From contig NZ_JAEHGE010000001.1 of the NCBI RefSeq assembly GCF_016097415.1, positions 2,901,157-2,965,156 of the forward strand: 64,000 nucleotides of DNA. Direction: 5' to 3'. The DNA comes from a sulfur-oxidizing endosymbiont of Gigantopelta aegis. GTDB lineage: Bacteria > Pseudomonadota > Gammaproteobacteria > GRL18. The notes under the pieces were generated by a model. It was not told the origin of the DNA and ran no database searches. It saw nothing but the letters and a program-made list of their open reading frames with translations. Shown in pieces: positions 33,783 to 42,449 of this stretch. Within the stretch, counting starts at the first letter, position 1, and the number at the start of each line of letters is the position of its first letter. The translations under genes and the position numbers were made by a program.

Positions 33783-33808
33783 TATCAACACCTTTATTTA
33801 TCGGCTTG
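33783..33808 (-). repeat. Right terminal inverted repeat of the R-M transposon
   Basis: 26 bp; on the plus strand it starts TATCAACACCTTTA and ends TATCGGCTTG. It is the inverse of 23377-23402 with one mismatch. The element sequence inside the two repeats diverges at once, so the repeat length is close to exact. Confidence 0.9.
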
Positions 33809-33817
33809 AGAAAATGA
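33809..33817. repeat. Target-site duplication, right copy (AGAAAATGA)
   Basis: Direct repeat of 23368-23376 immediately outside the right terminal repeat, in the codons for the SFS residues of the MFP. Confidence 0.9.
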
Positions 33818-34084
33818 TGGGGTGACTTTGAGAACTCGTCCAGGCATTTCTGCCACTAAATCAATTTCTGATTTGGCTTTAACACTGCCCTGGCTTCTGA
33901 CATTCAAACGGACATCTTGTGGAAAAACTTCCAGAACCCTAACCAAGGGTGGTTGGGACTCCAAATCCATGGGCATTAATTCACGCTCGTTGTGAGCCAG
34001 TAATTGTGAAATAACAACGCCCACAACTAACATGACTATGGGTAAGGCGATTTTTAAAAAGGTGTTATTCGATTTATTTTTCAT
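33809..34084 (-). pseudogene. RND membrane fusion protein, N-terminal ~92 residues
   Basis: ATG at 34084. The signal-anchor helix TFLKIALPIVMLVVGVVISQ is followed by LVRVLEVFPQDVRLNVRSQG and VKAKSEIDLVAEMPGRVLKV, the first half of the lipoyl domain of an RND adaptor. It breaks off at VTPSFS where the R-M transposon is inserted. The longest frame adds QADK from the transposon tip. The distal part lies at 22438-23376. Confidence 0.9.
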
Positions 34085-34582
34085 CGTTATATCTTTTATA
34101 ATTTATTAGTATCAATAACAGAACATGAAAAATTCAAATAGATGGGATACTGATGCGGTATTTTAAAAAACTTAAGTTAAAATAAATGGAATGGTTAGAA
34201 AATAGAGAAGAAGATAAATAAAACGACATTATTTATCCTATATCTGAGTCATCCATAAACTCGAGTCAACATTGACAAAACTTATTCCTTAAAATAAAAC
34301 GACACATTCCCTTGTTGTTACTAACAAATTTTTTTTCTGCTGCCAACAAACATTGATTGAGCTTTACTGTCCTTAATTGACAGTATAAAAACATATATAG
34401 ATTTTCAAATCAAATAGGATAACCCTAGGTGTTTCTAGGAATAACGGCAGGTAAAAGCATTCATTTCACGATAAACCCAATAGCGACAAGCGGTTTAACA
34501 GGAGATTGTTTTTGTACCACAAACAAGTATTTTTTGAAAATGTGATACAGTTCCAATAGGCTCGACTATACCCCCATGATAC
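34085..34582. other. Intergenic region upstream of the efflux genes
   Basis: About 500 bp between the MFP start and the gene at 34583. It is AT-rich with no open frame of note, no strong hairpin and no repeat that I recognise. It must contain the MFP-RND promoter. Confidence 0.5.
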
Positions 34583-34894
34583 TTATTCTTCATTATCTGA
34601 AGGCTCACTATTAGCGCCTTTGGAAACAGCCATCGCAGTGGCGCATTCGACGATAGTTTTAGCCGCTAATTCATTAAATTCATCACTTAATGAATCATTT
34701 TCTAATTCCTTCACAAAGCCCGAAAAACTTTGAGTGTTTTTGTCTTCATCAACCTGATATTGTATTTTTAAATGCGCCAATGAAGTGCCTAACAATTTAA
34801 TACAGGTCGCCAATTGTTCCTTGCTCGCTTGATGTAAGGTGTCATCTAGCAACACATTTAAACGTGTTACATCATCCAGAGAGAGTTTTTTCAT
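34583..34894 (-). CDS. Small conserved-looking hypothetical protein
   Basis: 103 aa, acidic, all-helical in appearance: SLDDVTRLNVLLDDTLHQAS, KEQLATCIKLLGTSLAHLKI, and AAKTIVECATAMAVSKGAN. No signal peptide, membrane segment or known motif. It starts 17 bp after the end of the yejK-type gene on the same strand, so the two are probably co-transcribed. Function is unknown. Confidence 0.6.
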   Translation of the reverse strand: MKKLSLDDVTRLNVLLDDTLHQASKEQLATCIKLLGTSLAHLKIQYQVDEDKNTQSFSGFVKELENDSLSDEFNELAAKTIVECATAMAVSKGANSEPSDNEE

Positions 34895-34911
34895 ACGGTA
34901 TAAGGCCTTTG

Positions 34912-35937
34912 TTAGCGGTTTAATATCTGTGCTTTTAGGGAAGCAGGTAGATCAGAAAAAGTCAGGGTTTCTTTTTCGGCATCATAAATCACCGTATTGC
35001 CCAGTGCTTCTTCATTAATGGTAATGCTGACTTGTTGATTACGACCGCTAATTTTATTAAAGCGTCGAATAACGGTTTTATTGGGGGATATTTCATTGTT
35101 CAGCTCATATTGCTCGCTTTTGATATAATTCATAAAATCATCTACGGCACTATCAGCAACATAGCCAGAAAAATCTTTTAGTACCACATTTTGACCTTTA
35201 TCGGCCTGCTCTAAACAAAAATCAGCTGATTTTTGTTTAAACTGTGATTTTTCTTCTTCATCCTGAATATGATCATCACAAAATTGATTCACAGCACTGA
35301 GTAATTCACTGGTTTCTTTCTTCGAATTAATAGTTTCATCACTACCAATAAATTTACAAAAATATTCAGATAATTTGTTGCTTTCGATGCCCTTGATCAT
35401 GGAAATATAACGATCCGAATCAGGTGCTTCCTGCCATAAACTTAAATCAACACGTGCAGCAAGGTGTAATTTATTAATGTCCAGATAATCAACAGCATTT
35501 ATTCCTAACTCATCATTGATTGCAATACCTGCCACATTGTTTAACATCACCACCATCATAAAGTCACTACCGAACAGCGTATAATGGACAAAAACAATAT
35601 AGCCACCTGTTGCCTTGCTGGCTTGATCAATATAATGTTTTAACAAATTCATTGATTGCTGAGTGTATTCAATAAAATTAATTTGTTCGTCAAGATAACC
35701 ACTGAGTAAATTCTTATTACTATTAACGGCTTCGTCTGCCGATGCATCATTATCATGAGTTTCAACAAAACGACCAAACACCTTGCTAGGCTTAGCATTA
35801 TAAATCTTATTCAAGTCTTCCAGAAAGCCTTCAAGCGTCTTTGATGGCTCAAGTCCATGCTCGCTTAAGGATAAGGTGGAGGGTCCAGCATCCACCTGTT
35901 TATCAATTAAATGTACAACAATATTTTTTATAATCAT
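34912..35937 (-). CDS. yejK: Nucleoid-associated protein, YejK/NdpA family
   Basis: 341 aa, near the E. coli YejK length (335). The N-terminus IIKNIVVHLIDKQ and the FGRFVETHD region match the family. So do the central NLLSGYLDEQINFIEYTQQS, the TGGYIVFVHYTLFGSDFMMV strand pair, LNNVAGIAIN, LDINKLHLAARVDL, and a C-terminus DAEKETLTFSDLPASLKAQI. YejK is a cytoplasmic nucleoid protein of unclear biochemical role. It is followed by a small helical protein. The start at 35937 begins with the conserved MII. Confidence 0.85.
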   Translation of the reverse strand: MIIKNIVVHLIDKQVDAGPSTLSLSEHGLEPSKTLEGFLEDLNKIYNAKPSKVFGRFVETHDNDASADEAVNSNKNLLSGYLDEQINFIEYTQQSMNLLKHYIDQASKATGGYIVFVHYTLFGSDFMMVVMLNNVAGIAINDELGINAVDYLDINKLHLAARVDLSLWQEAPDSDRYISMIKGIESNKLSEYFCKFIGSDETINSKKETSELLSAVNQFCDDHIQDEEEKSQFKQKSADFCLEQADKGQNVVLKDFSGYVADSAVDDFMNYIKSEQYELNNEISPNKTVIRRFNKISGRNQQVSITINEEALGNTVIYDAEKETLTFSDLPASLKAQILNR

Positions 35938-36020
35938 TATCTAAAACTACTCATCATGAAAAAGAGGTAAAAGCATCGTTTATTGGGAACTGACCCAATA
36001 AGCCCATTTATCTTTACACT

Positions 36021-36103
36021 TGTAGGATGTGGTGAGGAACGAACCACATCAAAAATATTTGTTTAAAGCCTTTGATGCGGTTCGTTCCTCACCACATCCT
36101 ACA
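36021..36103. repeat. Large palindromic (REP/MITE-like) repeat
   Basis: Arm TGTAGGATGTGGTGAGGAAC...ATCAAA (36021-36053) pairs with its inverse at 36071-36103 over 33 bp with one mismatch around a 17-nt loop. Flanking TTTACA / TGTAAA sequences extend the symmetry. It sits between the aminopeptidase stop and the yejK-type gene start and could also end transcription of the former. Its form (TGTAGG...CCTACA palindrome) is that of repeats mobilised by RAYT proteins, one of which is encoded at 4493-5521. Confidence 0.85.
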
Positions 36104-36135
36104 TTTGAAATGTAAAGCAGGTTGAGCAATCCCGT

Positions 36136-37506
36136 TTATTGAATCTCAATACGTTTTGAAAAGTCAAAAAAGTGCTGTAATACTGAATACAAATACCAGG
36201 TGTCTTTATTGCCACACAATTCTCTAATCGAATGCATGGCAAACGTAGGAACGCCCACATCCAAGGTTTTCACCCCTATTTCAGTGGCTGCAATAGGTCC
36301 TATGGTACTACCACAGCCCATATCCGTGCGTACCACAAAACTTTGAGTGGGCACATCGGCACTTTCAGCCAGCACTTTAAATACCGCGCCGGTTTCGCAA
36401 TTAGAGGCATAGCGTTGATTGGCATTGACTTTGATCACCGGTCCCTGATTAATCAACGGGCCATGATTGGCATCGTGCTTATCTGAAAAATTTGGATGAA
36501 TCGCATGGGCATTGTCCGCAGAAATCATCATTGATTGGTCAACCATGCGGGTCAAGGATTCAGCCGAGCCCGCCAAGCGTTCCAGTACAGATTTTAGAAA
36601 AGTACCCTGCGCCCCTGAGGTCGAAGCACTGCCCACTTCTTCATGGTCACTACAGACTAATAAACTGCTTCCCTGAGTATCCGCTCGCATTAAGGCATAA
36701 GTACCGGCAAAACAACTGAGTAAGTTATCCAGACGACTACTGGCAATAAAATCATCATTTAAGCCGACATAAGCAGCTTTTTGATAGTCAAAAAAGCTTA
36801 GTTCGAAATCTAAAATCTGTGCTATTTTCAAGTCATCATATTGCCGTTTAATCTGCTCCATGAGAATATTATCCAGCAAATCTTTTGATGATTTTTTATT
36901 TGCCGTGCTTGAATCAGACTGTGCCAAGACCATCAACACAGGAGGAATATCTGTTTGTGCATTAATGCTTCGATTCTTATTGGCTTCGCGATCCAGATGA
37001 ATCGCCAAACTAGGAATCGTAGCGATAGGTTTATCAAAATTAATGAGTAAGGATTTCATCACTTGTTTATCATCACGATAAACAATTTTGCCTGCCAAAG
37101 ACAAGTCACGATCAAACCAGGGGTTTAATAATACCCCACCATAGACTTCAACGCCCAACTTCAAATACGACTGTGCCACAATCTCTGCATTGGGTTTTAC
37201 TTTTAAGCAAGGGCTATCGGTATGCGCACCTAACATTCGCACGCCACTGTTTAACAGCTCATCATGCCCATAAACAAAAGCAATAAGCGATGAACCATTG
37301 CGTGTTACATAATAGCGTTTACCTTTTTCTAATTGCCAAGCATCTGCTTCACAAAGCCCTTCAAAGCCATAGGATTCTAATAAGGCTATCTGATTTTTCA
37401 CCACATGATAGGGCGTGGGTGAGGCATCAAGAAAAGCAAATAAATCCTGATTAAAATTGTCTAATTCAATTGGGTCAATATGATCAACAGCTCTGACATC
37501 ACTCAT
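36136..37506 (-). CDS. apeB: M18-family aspartyl aminopeptidase
   Basis: 456 aa. The M18 layout is clear: N-terminal DLFAFLDASPTPYHVVKNQI, the metal-binding GAHTDSPCLKVKP (His and Asp), and VYGGVLLNPWFDRDLSLAG. Then SRLDNLLSCFAGTYALM and the catalytic CSDHEEVGSASTSGAQGTFL (Glu pair), MMISADNAHAIHPNFSDKH, and MGCGSTIGPIAATEIGVKTL with FAMHSIRELCG at the end. It is a cytoplasmic zinc aminopeptidase releasing N-terminal acidic residues. The gene follows the lipoprotein gene by 3 bp, so the two are coupled. Confidence 0.92.
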   Translation of the reverse strand: MSDVRAVDHIDPIELDNFNQDLFAFLDASPTPYHVVKNQIALLESYGFEGLCEADAWQLEKGKRYYVTRNGSSLIAFVYGHDELLNSGVRMLGAHTDSPCLKVKPNAEIVAQSYLKLGVEVYGGVLLNPWFDRDLSLAGKIVYRDDKQVMKSLLINFDKPIATIPSLAIHLDREANKNRSINAQTDIPPVLMVLAQSDSSTANKKSSKDLLDNILMEQIKRQYDDLKIAQILDFELSFFDYQKAAYVGLNDDFIASSRLDNLLSCFAGTYALMRADTQGSSLLVCSDHEEVGSASTSGAQGTFLKSVLERLAGSAESLTRMVDQSMMISADNAHAIHPNFSDKHDANHGPLINQGPVIKVNANQRYASNCETGAVFKVLAESADVPTQSFVVRTDMGCGSTIGPIAATEIGVKTLDVGVPTFAMHSIRELCGNKDTWYLYSVLQHFFDFSKRIEIQ

Positions 37507-37509
37507 ATT

Positions 37510-37989
37510 TTATTGCTCAGTATGAACATTATAAGTGGCGGAACGATTTTTTGCCGGTACTACATATTTACGTGAAGCTAATAGTTTTTTTGCTTCTGAG
37601 GCTTTCACCTCAGTAAAAATAGGCGAACCACCTAGGGCTTTGTATTCAACATCAACTCGTACATAATAAGTCTTTCCCGCTTCGACAGTCATTTTAATTG
37701 AGCTACCCTGCTGTTCATATTGATCCGCCACTTGATAAGTATGTTCTCCAGCCTCAGTAAATAGATAAAAATAGCTGTCCTGCGCCATCGCCCCGACAAC
37801 ATTATCACCTTCAGAGACATTAAAGCGATACGTCGAGCCAATAAAACCCGGTGTGCGATAAAAATAAATCAAAGCCTGATCAGCCTTAGCTTCAGGAAAA
37901 ACCTTCTTTTGTGAGTAATCAACCGAAGCGCAAGCACTTAAAATTGATAATAGAGCTGTAATAATGATTAAACGTATCATATTGTTCAT
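37510..37989 (-). CDS. DUF2846-like outer-membrane lipoprotein
   Basis: 159 aa with a lipoprotein signal peptide (IIITALLSILSACAS, lipobox LSAC). The core KADQALIYFYRTPGFIGSTY, QDSYFYLFTEAGEHTYQV and VEAGKTYYVRVDVEY is the beta-sandwich pattern of DUF2846-type lipoproteins. It is probably attached to a membrane on the periplasmic side. Function is unknown. It is immediately upstream (3 bp) of the aminopeptidase gene. Confidence 0.7.
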   Translation of the reverse strand: MNNMIRLIIITALLSILSACASVDYSQKKVFPEAKADQALIYFYRTPGFIGSTYRFNVSEGDNVVGAMAQDSYFYLFTEAGEHTYQVADQYEQQGSSIKMTVEAGKTYYVRVDVEYKALGGSPIFTEVKASEAKKLLASRKYVVPAKNRSATYNVHTEQ

Positions 37990-38063
37990 TGTTCTAAATA
38001 TTCCTTTTTTAACTGTTCAGTAAACTTCCCATTGCAAACTCAATAGCTTGTCTTTGCAGAAGC

Positions 38064-39119
38064 CTATTTAAGTGTCTTAGCACAATCTCGGATCAGCTCA
38101 TGCCCCTGATAAATAAACCCGGTGTAAATCTGTACTAATTCTGCCCCAGCAGCAATTTTATCCTGAGCATCCTGAGCTGAAAAAATGCCTCCAGCGGCGA
38201 TGATGGGAATCTGTCCCTGTAGACAGTCAGATAAAACTTTCACCACATGAGTCGATTGCTGAAACACCGGCACACCGCTCAATCCACCCTGCTCATCAGC
38301 ATTAGGCAATCCTGTGACGGCATCACGGGAAATGGTCGTATTCGTAGCAATCACGGCATCAATTTCTAATGCTAATAACAATTCAGCAATGGCTTTTATA
38401 TCATTGTCTTCCATGTCAGGGGCAATTTTTACTGCTAAAGGCACATACTTCTTAGTCTTTTTAGCGAGTACATCTTGTTCTGCTTTAAGCACCGACAAAA
38501 GGTGTTTCAATTCGTCACCAAATTGTAAACTGCGTAAGCCCGGCGTATTCGGAGAAGAAATATTAATGGTGATGTAATCGGCTAAGTCATAAACTTTTTG
38601 CAAGGCAATTTTGTAATCATCCGCTGCCGATTCAACCGGCGTAGAAAAATTTTTACCAATATTAATACCAATAATTGTCTCAGCCTGAGAGTGCTTTACC
38701 TGTTCAACTAAATGTTCCACACCCTTATTATTAAAGCCCATGCGGTTGACAATTGCCTGTGCTTCAGGGATACGAAATAAACGTGGTGCGGGATTGCCAG
38801 GCTGAGGTCTGGGAGTCACAGTACCTATCTCAATAAAACCGAAGCCCACAGCCACTAGGCCATCAATATAATCACCATTTTTATCCAATCCCGCCGCCAG
38901 TCCAACAGAGTTGGAGAAAGTCAGACCCATGACTGTTTTGGGTGCCACAATAGGCTGGCCAAAGATAAAGGAGGATAATTTTAATGAATGGACGAGCTTA
39001 ATTGCTTTTAAGCCCAATAGATGTGCTTTTTCAGCATCAATACTGAAGAAAAAACGCCGGATCAGAGGATAAATAAATGACATGAATGTGCTCAGAAGCC
39101 TTTGGATAATTGACAGCAA
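38064..39119 (-). CDS. pyrD: Dihydroorotate dehydrogenase (quinone), class 2
   Basis: 351 aa in the longest frame. The true start is probably the methionine of MSFIYPLIRRFFFSIDAEKA (12 codons in), which is the canonical class 2 N-terminus. FMN-binding and catalytic features: GLAAGLDKNGDYIDGL, RPQPGNPAPRLFRIPEAQAI, VNRMGFNNKGVEHL, ITINISSPNTPGLRSL, and VKIAPDMEDNDIKAI. Also NTTISRD (with the class 2 catalytic serine in the ISSPNTPG loop) and IIAAGGIFSAQDAQDKIAAG. It oxidises dihydroorotate to orotate with membrane quinone in pyrimidine synthesis. It is intact. Confidence 0.93.
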   Translation of the reverse strand: MLSIIQRLLSTFMSFIYPLIRRFFFSIDAEKAHLLGLKAIKLVHSLKLSSFIFGQPIVAPKTVMGLTFSNSVGLAAGLDKNGDYIDGLVAVGFGFIEIGTVTPRPQPGNPAPRLFRIPEAQAIVNRMGFNNKGVEHLVEQVKHSQAETIIGINIGKNFSTPVESAADDYKIALQKVYDLADYITINISSPNTPGLRSLQFGDELKHLLSVLKAEQDVLAKKTKKYVPLAVKIAPDMEDNDIKAIAELLLALEIDAVIATNTTISRDAVTGLPNADEQGGLSGVPVFQQSTHVVKVLSDCLQGQIPIIAAGGIFSAQDAQDKIAAGAELVQIYTGFIYQGHELIRDCAKTLK

Positions 39120-39219
39120 ACATGAAATTACTAATGATTGCCAATAAAGCAGTGATTATCCTAAATAACACCTGATAAATCCAGTCTTCACTCATTCAAT
39201 TTTGCCCAAAGCAGGCGGG

Positions 39220-39507
39220 CTATTGAGATAAAAAGAGGTAGATACCGCTTGCAGAAGCAAAAATTGCAACGACAATATTCATTACTTTAATTTTTGTAGT
39301 AGTACTATTTTTTTCCTGCTTCATTGAAGTCAATGCGCCAAAAGCCGCAACAACCATTACCACTTCACAGAAAAACACCGCAATCACTGTCGCAATTTTA
39401 TCATCGCCACCCCATTGCTGCGTATAAGACAAATAAGCCATGCTAAAACCAATAAAAGCAACAAAAAAGGGAAAAAGTGATGCGTAAAACCAAATACTTT
39501 GTTTCAT
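39220..39507 (-). CDS. Small three-helix membrane protein
   Basis: 95 aa with three hydrophobic segments: FYASLFPFFVAFIGFSMAYL, VIAVFFCEVVMVVAAFGALT and VMNIVVAIFASASGIYLFL. No motif is recognised. It has its own gap on both sides (about 90 bp) and is probably a real inner-membrane protein because of the even distribution of helices. Confidence 0.5.
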   Translation of the reverse strand: MKQSIWFYASLFPFFVAFIGFSMAYLSYTQQWGGDDKIATVIAVFFCEVVMVVAAFGALTSMKQEKNSTTTKIKVMNIVVAIFASASGIYLFLSQ

Positions 39508-39595
39508 AGAGACCCACTGAAGCTTATTAAAAGCTATATTATAACAATAATAAGCACAAGGTCATTATTAAAATAAGCAACTCTCTTGATTCATC

Positions 39596-40366
39596 TCAAG
39601 CAAATCTGCGATCTGCCTTTTCACGTTGTAAAACCCGCTGCCCTGCGGTTAAAAAATTATCGAGTTGATGCTGGTGCAAAGGCTGTAGATTTTTTAATTG
39701 CCCACCAATAAAAGTTCTGCGCCCTGGAAAAGGCTCAAAATCAATATAACGCACATTAATATTACAGTTAAAGTTCATAAAATCCATATCAATATGACAG
39801 GATACGATGGCATTATTATCTCCCTCGCAGGCAGGCTCAGGCCAATAACCTTCTACAGTAAACAAAACACCATTGGTTGATAGATTGCTCACCTGTCCTG
39901 AGTACACCGAATGATTAATAAGCACTTCTGAGGGGGAGTTAATATTCATGCGAAACTCTTTACGACGTTGGCCTTTTTCCAATCGCCTAGGAATTTTTAC
40001 TTCATACAAAATATCACCATCATCCAAAATAATATTGCTTACTTTGGAATTAAACGAAAATACTTCATGATCACTATTGGCCTGAGTCACAATCATCACT
40101 GGATCATTCGCCTCTAAAATCACCCGTCCCTGAGCGCTTTTCTCCGCAATAATAAGACTATTACGCTTCCTATCCATAGTGATTGCAGTTGATAGCCGTT
40201 GTTCCCCTGAAGCAGATATCAACTCCAAAGTGCTATCCTGTCTCAATTGATAGATAAACTCATCCCTGAGTAATTTTTCCAGAATTTTTTCAGCACTTTC
40301 CTGCTGAAACATTTTGTTGGACATAAATTTAAAAAAAGACATACGCTTAAAACCTATAAAGGGCAA
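39596..40366 (-). CDS. PilZ-domain c-di-GMP-binding protein (YcgR-like)
   Basis: 256 aa. The N-terminal half (to ~125) resembles a YcgR-N flagellar-brake-type domain. Residues ~130-230 are a PilZ domain: EKGQRRKEFRMNI holds the RxxxR motif and GQVSNLSTNGVLFTV holds the D/NxSxxG motif, both needed to bind c-di-GMP. The likely start is the internal methionine of MSFFKFMSNKMF. It is near a diguanylate-cyclase (SiaD-like) gene, so it is a plausible effector of the same signal. Its target (motility, exopolysaccharide) cannot be told from sequence. Confidence 0.75.
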   Translation of the reverse strand: MPFIGFKRMSFFKFMSNKMFQQESAEKILEKLLRDEFIYQLRQDSTLELISASGEQRLSTAITMDRKRNSLIIAEKSAQGRVILEANDPVMIVTQANSDHEVFSFNSKVSNIILDDGDILYEVKIPRRLEKGQRRKEFRMNINSPSEVLINHSVYSGQVSNLSTNGVLFTVEGYWPEPACEGDNNAIVSCHIDMDFMNFNCNINVRYIDFEPFPGRRTFIGGQLKNLQPLHQHQLDNFLTAGQRVLQREKADRRFA

Positions 40367-40604
40367 AATTTTGCCGGTGTATTCAGTTGTTCTAAAATTA
40401 TTAGTTTAACCTAAAAAAATCAGTTGAACCTACTGCGACCGCCTTATGCACTGAATCTTAAGGATTTTCCAGAACATTTTGACTTCACCCGTAGGGTGAC
40501 TACGAATAAAGCCAAAATAACCTGTAAAGCCCTTAATCTTCAGCACCTAAGTCGCTCTCGCTACGATTCAACTGATTATTTTAGGTTTAAACCTAGAAAA
40601 TCAC

Positions 40605-41216
40605 TTAAACCTCACCCCAGTCATGCACTTGTGACTTATTGGCAATCTGCTGTTGAGATGAGGCAGTCTGTGCAATAGAGTCTCGATAGGATGGCCACTC
40701 ATCATTCGAGTATTCATCAAACATTTGAGCAAAAAAAGGATTGCTCTCTTCCTGTTGAAAATCGAGTCGTGGCGAAGCTGTTGGTGTAGAAATATTTTGC
40801 ATCACAAAGCTATTTTTCTGCGCTTCATCCTGATCACCCCATATATCATCCAGTGATTCCTCAGCAACCATTAATAGCTGCTCACCGAGATCATATTGAG
40901 TCTCGTGTCGTATCGCTGAATTGGCCATAGATGTCAAAATACCGGCTACACCGCCCATTAAAGCACCAAATAACGCGCCGCCGACCAAGCGCGATCCTTC
41001 AGAGGCATCATCCTGGGTTTGTTCTCGATAATATTTTGCTATCACAGGCATGTGCTGCATAGGGTTCACCATGTCGATAACATCAGCGAAGTTAAAGCCA
41101 TCTTTGCCCCAAAATGGTTCAGCTCCTACTGCTTTGCTAGACTGATTAGGCGTTTTATCTGCGGTTATAGCGGTCGCTTGTGTGCTTGATATGATAGGCA
41201 GTAATTGCATGGCCAA
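40605..41216 (-). CDS. Hypothetical protein with a glycine-zipper segment
   Basis: 203 aa. The front part contains PFWGKDGFNFADVIDMVNPM and QHMPVIAKYYREQTQD, then GSRLVGGALFGALMGGVAGI, a glycine-rich hydrophobic segment that may insert in a membrane. The rest is acidic and low complexity (SNPFFAQMFDEYSNDEWPSY). The block NPxQHxPVxxxxYR...GxRLxGGALxGxxxG recurs in uncharacterised proteobacterial proteins. It is located between the PilZ and the SiaD-like genes, so perhaps in the same regulatory cluster. Confidence 0.55.
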   Translation of the reverse strand: MAMQLLPIISSTQATAITADKTPNQSSKAVGAEPFWGKDGFNFADVIDMVNPMQHMPVIAKYYREQTQDDASEGSRLVGGALFGALMGGVAGILTSMANSAIRHETQYDLGEQLLMVAEESLDDIWGDQDEAQKNSFVMQNISTPTASPRLDFQQEESNPFFAQMFDEYSNDEWPSYRDSIAQTASSQQQIANKSQVHDWGEV

Positions 41217-41287
41217 TAATTCCTCTTAAAATATCCTTAGATCAAGAGATGCAATCATTAAGCCAATTATTTGATAGATTAAGTGAA

Positions 41288-42052
41288 TTAACAAACCACC
41301 TTGGGATTATAAACAACGAACTTATTTTTACCCTCGGCTTTGGCCTGATACAGAGCCGTATCTGCCTTAAACAATACATCATCTGAGTCTTTGTGATCGC
41401 CAAGGTTGGAATCAGTGACACCCAGACTGATCGTACAATTGACGCGATTCTTTTTTAAACTGAAATCCGTGCGCATAATACTCTCTCTGATTTTTTCAGC
41501 AATGATTGAAGCGCCGTTGAAATCAGTATTAGGCATAATGATCATAAATTCCTCACCACCATAACGTCCTAAAATATCCGTTGAACGGATCTGATCAGAG
41601 GCTATACCGGCAATATTTTCAATAACCACATCTCCCATCTGATGCCCATAAGTATCATTAACCTGTTTAAAATCATCAATATCAAACAGAATACAAGCGA
41701 AGGTTTCGTTGAAGCGCTTACTACGCTCAAATTCTGTTTCCAATGATTCCATTAAAAAAGCACGATTATAAATATTACTGAGCTGATCGACAGTGGCTGC
41801 TTTGTATAAAATAACTTTTTGTTTTTCTACCTCATTATAAGAATCAAAGAGTTTTTTCTGATTAATATCACTAATTTTTGTTATCTTGACAAACTCTTGT
41901 AGTAAGTCACTATAATGTCCAGCCAACTTAGAATATGCCTCATTTAACTCCGGAAAATCAATATCTTTCTTGTTCAACACTAGCTCAATTTCTTTGAGCG
42001 TTTTGTACTCACCTTTAAAAACCAATTCTAATTTTCCTAATTCAATATCCAT
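41288..42052 (-). CDS. siaD: Diguanylate cyclase, SiaD-like (GGDEF)
   Basis: 254 aa. Residues ~1-85 are helical and coiled (KTLKEIELVLNKKDIDFPEL), with no membrane segment. The GGDEF domain follows: DQLSNIYNRAFLMESLETEF, ILFDIDDFKQVNDTYGHQMG, and the active-site loop RYGGEEFMIIMPN, so it is predicted active. It makes c-di-GMP from GTP. Context assigns it: it lies in a tight operon with SiaC-like and SiaB-like genes, as in the Pseudomonas siaABCD system where unphosphorylated SiaC binds and activates SiaD. The symbol is by gene order and domain, not by full-length identity. Confidence 0.8.
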   Translation of the reverse strand: MDIELGKLELVFKGEYKTLKEIELVLNKKDIDFPELNEAYSKLAGHYSDLLQEFVKITKISDINQKKLFDSYNEVEKQKVILYKAATVDQLSNIYNRAFLMESLETEFERSKRFNETFACILFDIDDFKQVNDTYGHQMGDVVIENIAGIASDQIRSTDILGRYGGEEFMIIMPNTDFNGASIIAEKIRESIMRTDFSLKKNRVNCTISLGVTDSNLGDHKDSDDVLFKADTALYQAKAEGKNKFVVYNPKVVC

Positions 42053-42074
42053 GATACCTTTGCACTCCGATAAT

Positions 42075-42449
42075 TTAGTAGGAAATTAATTCAAATGGCA
42101 CTTCCATATCTTCCTGAAATTCTTTACCGGTCTCTTCTATGTCCTTATCATTGGCTTTAAAATACCACTTCACCTGCACCGTACCGCCAGCATTAAAATA
42201 TTCTTCAACCCGATCAATGATATCAAACAAACATTTTGTTGAACTGGAGTTTAAATAATTAATACGTAAATTCAGTGTTATAGCACCTTTTACATCGCTA
42301 ATATAATCATCCATCCAGTCAAATATCGGACTAAAAAATTCGGCCGCATCAACAGGATAGGAGTTACCATCCATATTAATATCACCATTTTGGGCATCGC
42401 AGGCAATACCCAGGGTATCCTTAGAAGCGGAAATCATTAAATTATTCAT
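42075..42449 (-). CDS. siaC: SiaC-like partner-switch protein (DUF1987 type)
   Basis: 124 aa, the SiaC length. It begins MNNLMISASKDTLGIACD. The central LRINYLNSSSTKCLFDIIDR (residues ~61-80) contains the conserved N-S/T-S-S/T-K loop holding the phosphorylation site in this family; here Ser68-Thr71 are candidates. GGTVQVKWYF and EDMEVPFELISY complete the fold. In Pseudomonas SiaC is phosphorylated by SiaB and dephosphorylated by SiaA, and it activates SiaD when unphosphorylated. The start overlaps the SiaB-like stop by 4 bp (ATGA). Confidence 0.82.
   Translation of the reverse strand: MNNLMISASKDTLGIACDAQNGDINMDGNSYPVDAAEFFSPIFDWMDDYISDVKGAITLNLRINYLNSSSTKCLFDIIDRVEEYFNAGGTVQVKWYFKANDKDIEETGKEFQEDMEVPFELISY

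Larger units (their letters stand above)
23377..33808 (-). mobile_element. 10.4-kb transposon carrying a Type IIG-like restriction-modification gene
   Basis: Bounded by 26-bp inverted repeats (23377-23402 and 33783-33808; 25 of 26 positions match; outer tip CAAGCCGATAAA, inner end GGTGTTGATA) and by a perfect 9-bp direct duplication AGAAAATGA. It sits inside the RND fusion-protein gene, whose frame is restored exactly on excision. Native cargo, both on the minus strand: a zinc-ribbon/DDE-type transposase-like gene starting 57 bp inside the right end, then 12 bp, then a Type IIG-like R-M gene whose stop lies 27 bp from the left repeat. The compact layout leaves almost no spare DNA. Three IS3 copies and one IS1595 have since inserted, doubling its length to 10,432 bp. 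Confidence 0.88.
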
